This document shows positions 23,000 through 31,869 of a stretch of DNA of 64,000 nucleotides, one piece after another. The notes beneath the pieces are model-generated. The model had not been told where the DNA came from, ran no database searches, and saw nothing but the letters and a program-made list of their open reading frames with translations. The position numbers and the translations under genes are program-made. How positions within the stretch are numbered: the first letter of the stretch is position 1; the number at the start of each line of letters is the position of its first letter. Origin of the DNA: Stutzerimonas balearica DSM 6083 (lineage in GTDB: Bacteria; Pseudomonadota; Gammaproteobacteria; Pseudomonadales; Pseudomonadaceae); contig NZ_CP007511.1 of NCBI RefSeq assembly GCF_000818015.1, positions 1,350,001 to 1,414,000 of the forward strand. Direction: 5' to 3'.

Positions 23000-24100
23000 G
23001 TGCGCCATTCCTTCCTCACCTTAGCTTCCGCTGTTGCCTTATCTCTTGGTCTTTCCGCTTGCGGCAATGGCGAGCCGGTCGAACAGCCGCCGCGCCCGGT
23101 GATGGTCGTCCAGCCGCAGCCGGCCGCGGAGGCCAGTGAGCACTATCCCGGCGAGGTACACGCGCGCTACGAACCGGAGCTGGCGTTCCGCATCGGCGGC
23201 AAGGTGGTCGAGCGTCTGGTCGAGGCCGGCGATCGGGTCCGCAAGGACCAGCCGTTGGCACGCCTGGATCCGCAGGACGTGCGCCTGCAACTCGAGGGGG
23301 TGCGCGCCCAGCTATCGGCCGCCGAAGCGAACCTGCGGGTGGCCAAGGCCGAATACGATCGCTACAAGGCGCTGCAGGCGCGCCAACTGGTCAGCCAGTC
23401 GCAGTTCGACAGTGCCGACAATGCCTATCGCGCCGCCACGGCGCGGCTCAAACAGGCCCGCGCCGAGTACGACGTGGCCAGCAATCAGGTCGACTACGCG
23501 GTGTTGCGTGCCAGCAATGACGGCGTCATCGCCCGCCGCAGCATCGAAGTCGGGCAGGTCGTGGCGGCCGGGCAGGCCGCGTTCGTGCTGGCGGCAGATG
23601 GCGAACGGGAAGTGGCGATCAGCGTGCCGGAGCAGACACTCGAGCGCTACCGCATCGGCCAGGCCGTCGAAGTCGAACTCTGGTCTTTACCGGGGCAGCG
23701 CTTTGCCGGCCATATCCGCGAGTTGTCGCCGGCCGCCGATCCCGGTTCGCGTACCTATTCGGCCCGCGTGGCCTTCGATCAGGCCGATGTGCCGGCCGAG
23801 CTGGGTCAGAGCGCCCGGGTGACTATCGTGCGCGACGAAGCGGTGCCGCTGGCGGTGCCGCTTTCGGCCGTGAGTGCGGAAAGGGGGCAGGCGTTCGTCT
23901 GGCGTTTGACCGCCGACAACCGCGTGGCTCGGGCGCCGGTACGCACCGGGCCGTTCGGCGAGCGCCTGGTGCCGGTCCTCGAAGGTCTCGGCGCGGATGA
24001 CTGGGTCGTGCTGGCTGGCGTACAGCTGCTCGAGGAAGGGCAGGAGGTTCGCCCGGTCGACCGTAACAACCGCCCCGTCGAGCCAGGCCGCCAGGAGTAA
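23000..24100 (+). CDS. RND efflux periplasmic adaptor (membrane fusion lipoprotein)
   Basis: A 366-residue HlyD-type adaptor. A signal peptide ends in a lipobox (LSAC, about residue 21). The barrel-sandwich hybrid starts at VVERLVEAGDRVRKDQPLARLDP, with an alpha-hairpin of about residues 90-155 and a returning lipoyl half at NDGVIARRSIEVGQVV. It should link the inner-membrane pump to an outer-membrane channel that is not encoded here. The start is a GTG at 23000. The permease gene follows after 6 bp. Confidence 0.93.
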   Translation: MRHSFLTLASAVALSLGLSACGNGEPVEQPPRPVMVVQPQPAAEASEHYPGEVHARYEPELAFRIGGKVVERLVEAGDRVRKDQPLARLDPQDVRLQLEGVRAQLSAAEANLRVAKAEYDRYKALQARQLVSQSQFDSADNAYRAATARLKQARAEYDVASNQVDYAVLRASNDGVIARRSIEVGQVVAAGQAAFVLAADGEREVAISVPEQTLERYRIGQAVEVELWSLPGQRFAGHIRELSPAADPGSRTYSARVAFDQADVPAELGQSARVTIVRDEAVPLAVPLSAVSAERGQAFVWRLTADNRVARAPVRTGPFGERLVPVLEGLGADDWVVLAGVQLLEEGQEVRPVDRNNRPVEPGRQE

Positions 24101-24106
24101 GTCGCG

Positions 24107-27100
24107 ATGCGCTTCAACCTTTCCGCCTGGGCGCTGCAGCACCGCCAACTGGTCGTCTATCTGATGCTGCTGGTTGCGGTCGTCGGTGCGCTGTCCTACA
24201 GCCGGCTCGGCCAGAGCGAGGACCCGCCGTTCACCTTCAAGGCCATGGTGATCCAGACGCAATGGCCAGGGGCCACCGCCGAGGAAGTCTCGCGGCAGGT
24301 CACCGAACGGATCGAGAAGAAGCTGATGGAGACCGGCGAGTACGAGCGCATCGTCTCGTTCTCGCGGCCTGGCGAGTCGAACGTGACCTTCATGGCGCGC
24401 GACTCGATGCGCTCGAAGGACATTCCGGAGCTGTGGTACCAGATTCGCAAGAAGATCGGTGACATCCGGCATACCTTGCCGCCGGGCGTCATCGGTCCGT
24501 TCTTCAATGACGAGTTCGGCACCACATTCGGCAATATCTATGCGCTGACCGGGCCGGGCTTCGATTACGCGGTGCTCAAGGATTACGCCGACCGCATCCA
24601 GTTGCAGCTGCAGCGGGTCGCCAACGTCGGCAAGGTCGAGCTGATCGGCCTGCAGGACGAGAAAATCTGGATCGAGCTTTCCAACGTCAAGCTCGCCACC
24701 TTGGGCGTGCCGCTGGATGCAGTGCGCCAGGCGCTGGAAGCGCAGAACGCGGTGAGCGCCACGGGCTTCGTCGAAACCATCAGCGACCGCGTGCAGCTGC
24801 GCGTGACCGGCAGTTTCGAGACGGTCGAGCAGATCCGCGATTTTCCGATCCGTGTCGGCGGGCGCACGTTCCGCATCGGCGACGTGGCCGAGGTACATCG
24901 CGGGTTCAACGATCCGCCGGCGCCGCGCATGCGCTTCATGGGCGAGCCAGCGCTCGGTATCGCGGTTTCGATGAAGAGCGGTGGTGACATCCTCATGCTC
25001 GGCGAGGCGCTGCAGGCGGAGTTCGCCCGGTTGCAGCAGGAGCTGCCCGCCGGCATGCAGCTGGACAAGGTGTCGGACCAGCCGGCGGCGGTGAAGACCA
25101 GTGTCGGCGAGTTCGTCAAGGTGCTGGTCGAGGCGCTCGCCATCGTGCTGCTGGTGAGCTTCTTCTCCCTCGGCCTGCGCACCGGCCTGGTGGTTGCCCT
25201 GTCGATTCCGCTGGTACTGGCGATGACCTTCACGGCGATGCACTACTTCGGCATCGGCCTGCACAAGATTTCGCTCGGTGCACTGGTGCTCGCGCTCGGC
25301 CTGCTGGTCGACGACGCCATCATCGCGGTGGAAATGATGGCGATAAAGATGGAGCAGGGCTTCGATCGGCTGAAGGCGGCCAGCTACGCCTGGACCAGTA
25401 CGGCTTTTCCGATGCTGACCGGTACGCTGATCACGGCGGCTGGCTTCCTGCCGATCGCCACGGCCAATTCCAGCACCGGCGAGTACACCCGTTCGATCTT
25501 CCAGGTGGTGACCATCGCACTCGTCGCGTCCTGGGTCGCCGCGGTGATGTTCGTTCCGTTGCTCGGTGAACGCCTGCTGCCGGACATGGCGGCCAAGGCA
25601 GCGCGCAAGCACGGAGAGGGCGAGGATCTGCACGACCCTTACGCCACGCCCTTCTACCGCCGCGTGCGAGGCATCGTGGCCGCTTGCGTGCGCCGCCGCA
25701 AGACAGTGATTGCGCTGACGCTGGTGGCCTTCGTCGCTTCGATCGGTCTGTTCCGGCTGGTGCCGCAGCAGTTCTTCCCGGCCTCGGGGCGCCTGGAGCT
25801 GATGGTCGACCTGAAGCTAACCGAGGGCGCCTCGCTCAAGGCCACCGAGGCCGAGGTGCAGCGTCTCGAAGCGTTGCTGAAGGACCGCGTCGGCATCGAC
25901 AACTACGTGGCCTACGTCGGTACCGGCTCGCCGCGCTTCTACCTGCCGCTGGACCAGCAGTTGCCAGCAACGAGTTTCGCCCAGTTCGTCGTGCTCACCG
26001 ACAGCGTCGAGTCGCGCGAAGCGCTGCGCAGCTGGCTGATCGAACGCTTGCGCGAGGATTTCAGCAACCTGCGCGGTCGCGTCACGCGGCTGGAGAATGG
26101 CCCGCCAGTGGGCTATCCGGTGCAGTTTCGGGTCACCGGTGAGCACATCGATGTGGTCCGTGCGCTGGCGCGCAAGGTGGCCGCGCGGGTCCGGCAGAAC
26201 CCGCACGTGGTCAACGTGCATCTGGACTGGCAGGAGCCGAGCAAGGTGGTCTGGCTGAACGTCGATCAGGACCGCGCCCGCGCCCTGGGCGTGAGCACGG
26301 CCGAGCTCTCGGCTTTCCTGCGGCGCACCTTTGTCGGCAGCAGCGTCAGCCAGTTCCGCGAGGACAACGAGCTGATCGAGATCCTCTTGCGCGGGACCGA
26401 CCAGGAGCGCAGCGATCTGTCGCTGCTGCCGAGCCTGGCGATTCCCACGCAAAGCGGCCGCAGCGTGGCGCTGTCGCAGGTGGCGACATTAGAGTACGGA
26501 TTCGAGGAGGGCGTGATCTGGCACCGCAGCCGGTTGCCGACGGTCACCGTGCGCGCCGATATCTACGACGAGCAGCAGCCGGCGACGCTGGTCGCGCAGA
26601 TTTCACCGACGCTCGACGACATCCGTGCCGAGCTGCCCAGTGGCTACCTGCTGGAGATCGGAGGCACCGTCGAGGACTCGCAGCGCGGACAGAAATCGGT
26701 AAACGCCGGCCTGCCGCTGTTCGCCATCGTGGTGATGACCTTGCTGATGGTGCAGCTCAGAAGCTTCTCGCGCTCGACCATGGTGTTTCTCACCGCCCCG
26801 CTCGGGCTGATCGGCGTGACGCTGTTCCTGCTGGTGTTCCGCCAGCCATTCGGTTTTGTCGCCATGCTCGGCACTATCGCGCTGTCGGGCATGATCATGC
26901 GCAACTCGGTGATTCTGGTCGATCAGATCGAGCAGGACATCGGCGCCGGGCATGACCGCTTCAACGCCATCATCGATGCCACCGTGCGGCGCTTCCGGCC
27001 CATCGTGCTGACAGCGCTGGCCTCGGTGCTGGCGATGATCCCGCTGTCGCGCAGCATCTTCTTCGGCCCCATGGCGGTGGCGATCATGGGCGGGCTGGTG

Positions 27101-27178
27101 GTGGCCACGGCGCTCACGCTGCTGTTCCTGCCGGCGCTCTATGCGGCCTGGTTCAGGGTTCGCGAAGGGGAGCGCTAG
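24107..27178 (+). CDS. RND multidrug efflux permease
   Basis: The 1023-residue inner-membrane pump has the typical 12-helix, two-loop RND layout: TM1 at about residues 15-30, a large periplasmic loop, and a TM2-6 block with the proton-relay Asp pair in LLVDDAIIAVEMM. A second half follows with TM7 (about 530-550) and GMIMRNSVILVDQIEQD in TM10. It belongs to the hydrophobe/amphiphile efflux-1 group. Together with the adaptor it forms a two-gene operon lacking its own outer-membrane factor, so a TolC/OpmH-like channel elsewhere is expected. Substrates cannot be read from sequence. Confidence 0.95.
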   Translation: MRFNLSAWALQHRQLVVYLMLLVAVVGALSYSRLGQSEDPPFTFKAMVIQTQWPGATAEEVSRQVTERIEKKLMETGEYERIVSFSRPGESNVTFMARDSMRSKDIPELWYQIRKKIGDIRHTLPPGVIGPFFNDEFGTTFGNIYALTGPGFDYAVLKDYADRIQLQLQRVANVGKVELIGLQDEKIWIELSNVKLATLGVPLDAVRQALEAQNAVSATGFVETISDRVQLRVTGSFETVEQIRDFPIRVGGRTFRIGDVAEVHRGFNDPPAPRMRFMGEPALGIAVSMKSGGDILMLGEALQAEFARLQQELPAGMQLDKVSDQPAAVKTSVGEFVKVLVEALAIVLLVSFFSLGLRTGLVVALSIPLVLAMTFTAMHYFGIGLHKISLGALVLALGLLVDDAIIAVEMMAIKMEQGFDRLKAASYAWTSTAFPMLTGTLITAAGFLPIATANSSTGEYTRSIFQVVTIALVASWVAAVMFVPLLGERLLPDMAAKAARKHGEGEDLHDPYATPFYRRVRGIVAACVRRRKTVIALTLVAFVASIGLFRLVPQQFFPASGRLELMVDLKLTEGASLKATEAEVQRLEALLKDRVGIDNYVAYVGTGSPRFYLPLDQQLPATSFAQFVVLTDSVESREALRSWLIERLREDFSNLRGRVTRLENGPPVGYPVQFRVTGEHIDVVRALARKVAARVRQNPHVVNVHLDWQEPSKVVWLNVDQDRARALGVSTAELSAFLRRTFVGSSVSQFREDNELIEILLRGTDQERSDLSLLPSLAIPTQSGRSVALSQVATLEYGFEEGVIWHRSRLPTVTVRADIYDEQQPATLVAQISPTLDDIRAELPSGYLLEIGGTVEDSQRGQKSVNAGLPLFAIVVMTLLMVQLRSFSRSTMVFLTAPLGLIGVTLFLLVFRQPFGFVAMLGTIALSGMIMRNSVILVDQIEQDIGAGHDRFNAIIDATVRRFRPIVLTALASVLAMIPLSRSIFFGPMAVAIMGGLVVATALTLLFLPALYAAWFRVREGER

Positions 27179-27196
27179 CCCGGCCGGGCGCTAGAC

Positions 27197-27215
27197 CCCG
27201 CCGCCGCGCGGCGGG
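27197..27215. terminator. GC-rich hairpin between convergent genes
   Basis: CCCGCCGC (27197-27204) and GCGGCGGG (27208-27215) form an 8-bp stem with a 3-nt loop between the RND permease stop and the convergent TetR stop. There is no T-run, so it may be a weak or bidirectional terminator. Confidence 0.4.
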
Positions 27216-27773
27216 TCAGAGGCCGGCTGCAGCCAATAGCTGCTCGGCGGCAACCTTGGCCTCGCGCGCCTGATCGCCGGGGCCCTCCATGTGCGCCATG
27301 GTCAGTGCGCCCTCGAGCAGGTATTGCAGTTGGCGCGCCAGCGAGCGCGGCTGTGCGGCGTGCATCCGTTCCAACAGGTCGTGCAGGTAGCTCTGCAGCT
27401 CCGCCTTGTAGGCCGCTGCGCAGCGATGGATCGGGTGGTCGTGCTCGTGGTACTCCGAGGCGGCATTGAGAAACAGGCAGCCGCAGAACGACTCGCGTTC
27501 GATCATGGCGTGCAGGCCGTCGAACAGCGCCAGCAGCGCTTCGCGTGGCGGCAACGCCGCGGCACGCTGGTGCAGGCGCTCGAGTATGACGCGGTGCCGT
27601 TCCTGCAGGACGGCAAGAATGAGTTCGTCCTTGGACTTGAAGTGCTTGTACAGCGTCATCTTCGCCACCCCGGACTCGCTCAGGATCCGGTCGATGCCCG
27701 TGGCGTGATAACCCTCGCGGTAGAACAGCTGCTCGGCCGTCCCCAGCAGTTGTTCGCGTTTGTTCGTGGCCAT
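27216..27773 (-). CDS. TetR/AcrR-family transcriptional regulator
   Basis: A 185-residue regulator whose N-terminal HTH (TGIDRILSESGVAKMTLYKHFKSKDELI, about residues 25-52) is clear. The effector domain contains Cys residues in the motif FCGCLFLNA (about residues 94-102), which could sense electrophiles or oxidants as in some NemR-like repressors; that is inference. It is divergent from the MBL-like gene, and the 134-bp gap holds the palindrome AGACAG-GT-CTGTCT. It converges on the RND operon, so it need not control efflux. Confidence 0.92.
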   Translation of the reverse strand: MATNKREQLLGTAEQLFYREGYHATGIDRILSESGVAKMTLYKHFKSKDELILAVLQERHRVILERLHQRAAALPPREALLALFDGLHAMIERESFCGCLFLNAASEYHEHDHPIHRCAAAYKAELQSYLHDLLERMHAAQPRSLARQLQYLLEGALTMAHMEGPGDQAREAKVAAEQLLAAAGL

Positions 27774-27859
27774 GGATGTCTCCTTATGCGCGCCATTATG
27801 CGCGGCGCCCGGATCCGCTCCAACGGACGCAGCATGCGAAACTGGATATTGCGATATAC

Positions 27860-27873
27860 AGACAGGTCTGTCT
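27860..27873. promoter_or_regulatory. Palindromic operator AGACAG-N2-CTGTCT
   Basis: A perfect 6+6 inverted repeat with a 2-bp centre (AGACAGGTCTGTCT) lies between the divergent TetR gene and the MBL-like gene, flanked by AT-rich DNA (ATATAC before, ATTATC after) that could hold overlapping -10 elements. It looks like the binding site of the adjacent TetR regulator. Confidence 0.7.
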
Positions 27874-27907
27874 ATTATCGGTTCACAGTTTCTTCGAGGG
27901 CAGCGCG

Positions 27908-28735
27908 ATGAACCGCCAACACAGCACCTGGCCCGGCGCCGGGCGCGATGACCAACAGGCCGGGCCGCGGGCCGCCGGGCGAAGAGGGTGCGGACAGATG
28001 CCAGGCCAACTGCTCTGGCTCGTTCTGCTGATGGCGGTGCTGGGGCAGGCCAGTGCCGATCCGTTGCGCTTCAGCCTGATCGAGACCGCCCGTAGCACGG
28101 GAACGGGTGAGTTCCGCTTGAACCGCAGTGGCTGGGCCGAGCCCGAGACGGTCAGCCATGTGGTCGTATTGATCGAGCACGCGGATGCGCGGCTCTTGTT
28201 CGGTACCGGCCTCGGGCGGCAGGTCGATGCGCAAATGGCGGCAGAGTTGCCCTGGAGGCCCAGGCGCTACGCAAGGGTGTGGCCGGTTCGCGACCAGCTC
28301 GAACGTGCCGGTATCGCCGTGGAGCGCATCCTGTTGTCATCCCCGCGCTGGGATCAGGCCTCCGGGCTGGCGGACTTCCCGGAGCTTCCCGTGCTGGCCA
28401 GCCGAGCCAGCCTCGACTATCTGGGCCGCGCGACGCCGCCCGCAGTGTTGCCCAGTCAGTTTCGCCACGCGGTGAACTGGACAGTGCTGGCATTCGACGA
28501 CGGCCCCTTCGATGGCTACGCCATGAGCGCCGACCTGTTTGGCGACGGCTCGGTGGTGCTGGTGCCGCTGGCTGAGCACGGCGCACTCGGGTTGTTCCTC
28601 ACCGTCGCGGATGGCCGCCGCTTTTTCTTTTCCGGCGACACGCTCGGCCGGGACACGCCAGCGGATGAGGCGGGCGGCCGCTCCGGGCTTCGCCTGCAGG
28701 CCGCCGCCGGCCTCTACCCGCGATGGGTCGAATGA
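27908..28735 (+). CDS. MBL-fold-like protein with degenerate metal site, probably exported
   Basis: The 275-residue protein resembles AHL-lactonase-type metallo-beta-lactamase-fold hydrolases. The place where active relatives have HxHxDH reads ILLSSPRWDQASGLADFP: the three His are Ser145, Arg147 and Gln150, and only Asp149 remains. His224 (AEHGALG) and Asp244 (FSGD) are kept. A hydrophobic segment at about residues 33-50 followed by QASADP looks like a signal peptide, so translation may instead start at Met31 (27998). The first 30 residues are charged and unlike a leader. It is divergent from a TetR gene. Hydrolase activity is doubtful. Confidence 0.7.
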   Translation: MNRQHSTWPGAGRDDQQAGPRAAGRRGCGQMPGQLLWLVLLMAVLGQASADPLRFSLIETARSTGTGEFRLNRSGWAEPETVSHVVVLIEHADARLLFGTGLGRQVDAQMAAELPWRPRRYARVWPVRDQLERAGIAVERILLSSPRWDQASGLADFPELPVLASRASLDYLGRATPPAVLPSQFRHAVNWTVLAFDDGPFDGYAMSADLFGDGSVVLVPLAEHGALGLFLTVADGRRFFFSGDTLGRDTPADEAGGRSGLRLQAAAGLYPRWVE

Positions 28736-28816
28736 GGGTTTGCCGGCGACGATCGCGCGCCCTATGGTGCGTCATGCAGGCGGACATCCCGGCCCGCCGT
28801 GGCATGTGAGGACGAG

Positions 28817-29608
28817 ATGAGACTGCCGATTTTTCAGGTCGATGCCTTTACCACTGAACGCTTCAAAGGCAATCCGGCCGCCGTGGTACCGCTGGAGCGC
28901 TGGCTGGCCGACGAGTGCATGCAGGCGATCGCTGCGGAGAACAACCTGTCCGAAACCGCATTCTTCGTGCGCGAGGCGGATGGCGCGTTTCATATCCGCT
29001 GGTTCTCGCCGCTGACCGAGATCGACTTCTGTGGCCACGCGACGCTGGCAAGCGCGTTCGTCATCCTCGAGCAGGCGCTGGCCGTGGCGCCACTGACCTT
29101 CCGCGCCGCCGCGGTGGGCGATATCCAGGTCACTCGTCGCAGCGACGGCCTCTTGGAAATGAGCTTTCCGAACCGCGCGCCCGAAGCGATCGCACAGCCG
29201 CCGCAGGCGTTGCTCGAGGCGCTCGACGTCGTGCCCGAGCGGATCCTGCGCAATGCCCAGGCGTGGTTCGCCGTCTACGCCAATGAAAGTCAGGTGCGCA
29301 GCCTTAAACCGGACCTGCAGGCGCTCAAGGCTTTCGCGCCGCTCGATCTGGTGGTGACCGCCCCCGGGGACCGGCACGACTTCGCCTCACGCTATTTCTG
29401 GCCGGCCAATGGCGGGGATGAAGATCCGGTGACCGGCTCCATTCATGCCGGCCTGGCGCCGTACTGGGCCGAACGCCTGGGCAAGCGCTCGCTGATCGCG
29501 CTGCAGGCCTCGGCCCGCAGCGGGCAGCTCTACTGCCGCGTGGATGACGCGCGGGTGCACGTTGCTGGCGCTGCGGTGTTGTATCTGCAGGGCAGCATCG
29601 AAATCTGA
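28817..29608 (+). CDS. PhzF family isomerase/epimerase
   Basis: The 263-residue protein has the two-lobed diaminopimelate-epimerase-like fold of PhzF. It starts with IFQVDAFTTERFKGNPAAVV and contains the catalytic Glu in NNLSETAFF, the IRWFSPLTEIDFCGHAT block and the C-terminal DEDPVTGSIH. PhzF itself isomerises a phenazine precursor, but there are no phenazine genes here, so the substrate is unknown. I chose the ATG at 28817, with GAGGA upstream; an in-frame start at 28799 adds six residues. Confidence 0.93.
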   Translation: MRLPIFQVDAFTTERFKGNPAAVVPLERWLADECMQAIAAENNLSETAFFVREADGAFHIRWFSPLTEIDFCGHATLASAFVILEQALAVAPLTFRAAAVGDIQVTRRSDGLLEMSFPNRAPEAIAQPPQALLEALDVVPERILRNAQAWFAVYANESQVRSLKPDLQALKAFAPLDLVVTAPGDRHDFASRYFWPANGGDEDPVTGSIHAGLAPYWAERLGKRSLIALQASARSGQLYCRVDDARVHVAGAAVLYLQGSIEI

Positions 29609-29700
29609 CCGCGGCCACTCGCCGCTCCGCCGGCATCCCCCGGGGCGGCGCTTGTGGCGCATAATGCGCGCCGCCAGAACCCGCGCAAGGAATCCAGCCG

Positions 29701-30240
29701 ATGGTCGTCTTCGAAATCCAGCCGATGAGTGCCGAGCGTTATCGGCAGCAGACGAGGCGCAGCACGCTGATCGTCACCGCCACCTTTGCCGCGCTGGCGA
29801 TGCTGCTGGCGGCGCTGGCCGTGCTGTTGTTCGGTGAACCGGGTGGCGACAACCTGCGCTGGAACGTCATCGGCGTGGCCCTGGGTTTGGTGCTGACCGT
29901 GCTGCTGGTGCGCCGGGTGTTCTGGGCACAGGCGTGGATGGCGGCTGCGGTCTATGGCTGGCGCCTCAAGCGCAGCTTGATGAGCGTCACCAACGTCATG
30001 CACCACGTCAAGGCAGGGGTGGCGGCGAATGACGAGCAGGCGATGAAGCTGCTGCGTTTCTATCATCTGGGCGTGACGCAGATGCATCAGCTCGACGGCA
30101 ACCTGACCGCGCTCAGCGACATGGTCCGCGAGATCGACGCACACCGTGAGGCCATGCAGGCGCTGGGGCTGGATGTCGAGCAGAGCGCCTTGGACGATAG
30201 CTGGCTGGCGGCCGTGAAGCAGATTCCCGCCAAGCGCTGA
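29701..30240 (+). CDS. DUF3087 family membrane protein
   Basis: A 179-residue protein with two adjacent transmembrane segments (about residues 23-45 and 57-75) and a cytoplasmic helical C-terminal half. The opening (QPMSAERYRQQTRRSTLI) and the region FYHLGVTQMHQLDGN match DUF3087 as I recall it. The function is unknown. A CATAAT -10-like sequence occurs at about 29660, so it may have its own promoter. Confidence 0.82.
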   Translation: MVVFEIQPMSAERYRQQTRRSTLIVTATFAALAMLLAALAVLLFGEPGGDNLRWNVIGVALGLVLTVLLVRRVFWAQAWMAAAVYGWRLKRSLMSVTNVMHHVKAGVAANDEQAMKLLRFYHLGVTQMHQLDGNLTALSDMVREIDAHREAMQALGLDVEQSALDDSWLAAVKQIPAKR

Positions 30241-30362
30241 GCGGAATACCTATCGATCGATTTGATGTGTTTGTGCTGATAATCGCGAACAAAGCTTTGT
30301 CTGACTGATAGATCATGCCTCCATCGCGGATCGACCCGTACGGTCCGCCACTGGAGGGCAGC

Positions 30363-31061
30363 ATGATCGAACACCGTCCCCGCGCCGACCTCGGCGCCGC
30401 CAACCACGGTTGGCTGGATACCCGCCATCACTTCTCCTTCGCGGACTACCACGACCCGGCGCGCCAGCGCTGGGGCAAGCTGCGCGTCTGGAACGATGAC
30501 AGCATCGCGCCGCAGGCAGGCTTCCCGCCGCACCCGCATCGCGACATGGAGATCATCACCTATGTTCGCCAGGGCGCGATCACGCACGAAGACAGCCTCG
30601 GCAACCGCGGCCGCACCGTCGCCGGGGACGTGCAGGTCATGAGCGCCGGCACGGGCATCGTGCACAGCGAGTTCAATCTGGAGGACGAAGAAACTCGTCT
30701 GTTCCAGATCTGGATCTTTCCGGAGCGTTCGGGCCTGCCGCCGTCGTGGGGAACACGGCCCTTTCCGGCTGGTGAGCGTGCCGGTGCCTTCGTCACCCTT
30801 GCCAGCGGTCTGCCGGGCGATGATGACGCCTTGCCGATTCGCGCCGATGCGCGGCTGGCGGCCGCCACGCTGGCGGCCGGGCAGAGCGCCAGCTATTCCA
30901 TAGAGAGCGGCCGCAAGGTGTACCTGGTGCCGGCCAGCGGGCGCGTCCGGGTCAACGGCGTCACTGCGGCGGCCGGTGACGGGCTGGCGATACGTGACGA
31001 GGCGCAGCTGCTGGTCGAGGCGCTGGAAGATAGCGAGATCGTGCTGGTCGACGCCGGCTGA
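30363..31061 (+). CDS. Pirin family protein (YhhW-type)
   Basis: The 232-residue bicupin contains metal ligands in FPPHPHRDMEIITYV and GTGIVHSEFNLE (three His and a Glu). E. coli YhhW has quercetin 2,3-dioxygenase activity, and pirins are iron-dependent redox or regulatory proteins. I chose the ATG at 30363 (MIEHRPRADLG), which has GAGGGCAGC just before it; an upstream in-frame ATG at 30315 is less likely. It is followed by wrbA after 90 bp, a neighbour pair suggesting quinone/redox housekeeping. Confidence 0.92.
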   Translation: MIEHRPRADLGAANHGWLDTRHHFSFADYHDPARQRWGKLRVWNDDSIAPQAGFPPHPHRDMEIITYVRQGAITHEDSLGNRGRTVAGDVQVMSAGTGIVHSEFNLEDEETRLFQIWIFPERSGLPPSWGTRPFPAGERAGAFVTLASGLPGDDDALPIRADARLAAATLAAGQSASYSIESGRKVYLVPASGRVRVNGVTAAAGDGLAIRDEAQLLVEALEDSEIVLVDAG

Positions 31062-31151
31062 GCCGCTCGCGCGAGGGGAACGACCGACGCCGGGCGGTTT
31101 TCAAAACCCGGCATCCGCAAGCTGACTTATCCCGACAGAGGAACCACACCG

Positions 31152-31751
31152 ATGGCAAAGATTCTCGTGCTCTACCATTCCATGTACGGCCACATCGAGA
31201 CCATGGCCAATGCCGTGGCCGAAGGCGCTCGCGGCGTCTCCGACGCCGAGGTGACTATCAAGCGAGTTCCGGAAACCATGCCCGAGGAAGCATTCGAGAA
31301 GGCCGGTGGCAAGGTCGATCAGGCCGCGCCGGTGGCCAGCCCGGCAGAGCTGGCCGACTATGACGCGATCATCTTCGGTACCCCGACCCGCTTCGGCAAC
31401 ATGTCGGGACAGATGCGCAACTTCCTCGATCAGACCGGCGGCCTCTGGGCGCAAGGCAAGCTGCACGGCAAGGTCGCCAGCGTGTTCACCTCCACGGGCA
31501 CCGGTGGCGGCCAGGAGATGACCATCACCTCGACCTGGACCACCCTGGCGCACCACGGGATGATCCTCGTGCCGACCGGCTACGGCATCCCCGAGTTCGC
31601 CGACATCTCCGAGGTCAACGGCGGCACGCCCTACGGCGCCTCGACGATTGCCGGTGGCGACGGCTCACGCCAGCCATCGGAAAAGGAACTGACCATGGCC
31701 CGTTACCAGGGCGAGCTGGTCGCCAAGGTCGCCCAGAAACTCAAGGGTTGA
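31152..31751 (+). CDS. wrbA: NAD(P)H:quinone oxidoreductase WrbA (type IV)
   Basis: This 199-residue flavodoxin-like FMN enzyme reduces quinones by two electrons and so avoids semiquinones. The FMN-binding loops are clear: [15 protein letters not shown] at the N-terminus, [22 protein letters not shown], and [12 protein letters not shown]. The length matches WrbA (about 198). It faces the copper operon convergently; a strong hairpin lies between them. Confidence 0.96.
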   Translation: MAKILVLYHSMYGHIETMANAVAEGARGVSDAEVTIKRVPETMPEEAFEKAGGKVDQAAPVASPAELADYDAIIFGTPTRFGNMSGQMRNFLDQTGGLWAQGKLHGKVASVFTSTGTGGGQEMTITSTWTTLAHHGMILVPTGYGIPEFADISEVNGGTPYGASTIAGGDGSRQPSEKELTMARYQGELVAKVAQKLKG

Positions 31752-31757
31752 GGGGCC

Positions 31758-31794
31758 GGCAGGGCGGCTCGACAGCTGTCCGAGCCGCCTTGCC
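31758..31794. terminator. Long hairpin between convergent wrbA and the cytochrome c gene
   Basis: GGCAGGGCGGCTCG (31758-31771) pairs with CGAGCCGCCTTGCC (31781-31794), a 14-bp stem with one G-T pair. It lies 6 bp after the wrbA stop. It has no clear T-run, but the position and stability suggest a bidirectional transcription barrier. Confidence 0.5.
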
Positions 31795-31869
31795 GCGTCT
31801 ATAGCCAACCCCCCTCGGCGCGGTTCGGTGAGCGTATCGAGCCGGTTCGGCCTGCGGCGTGGCACTGCG

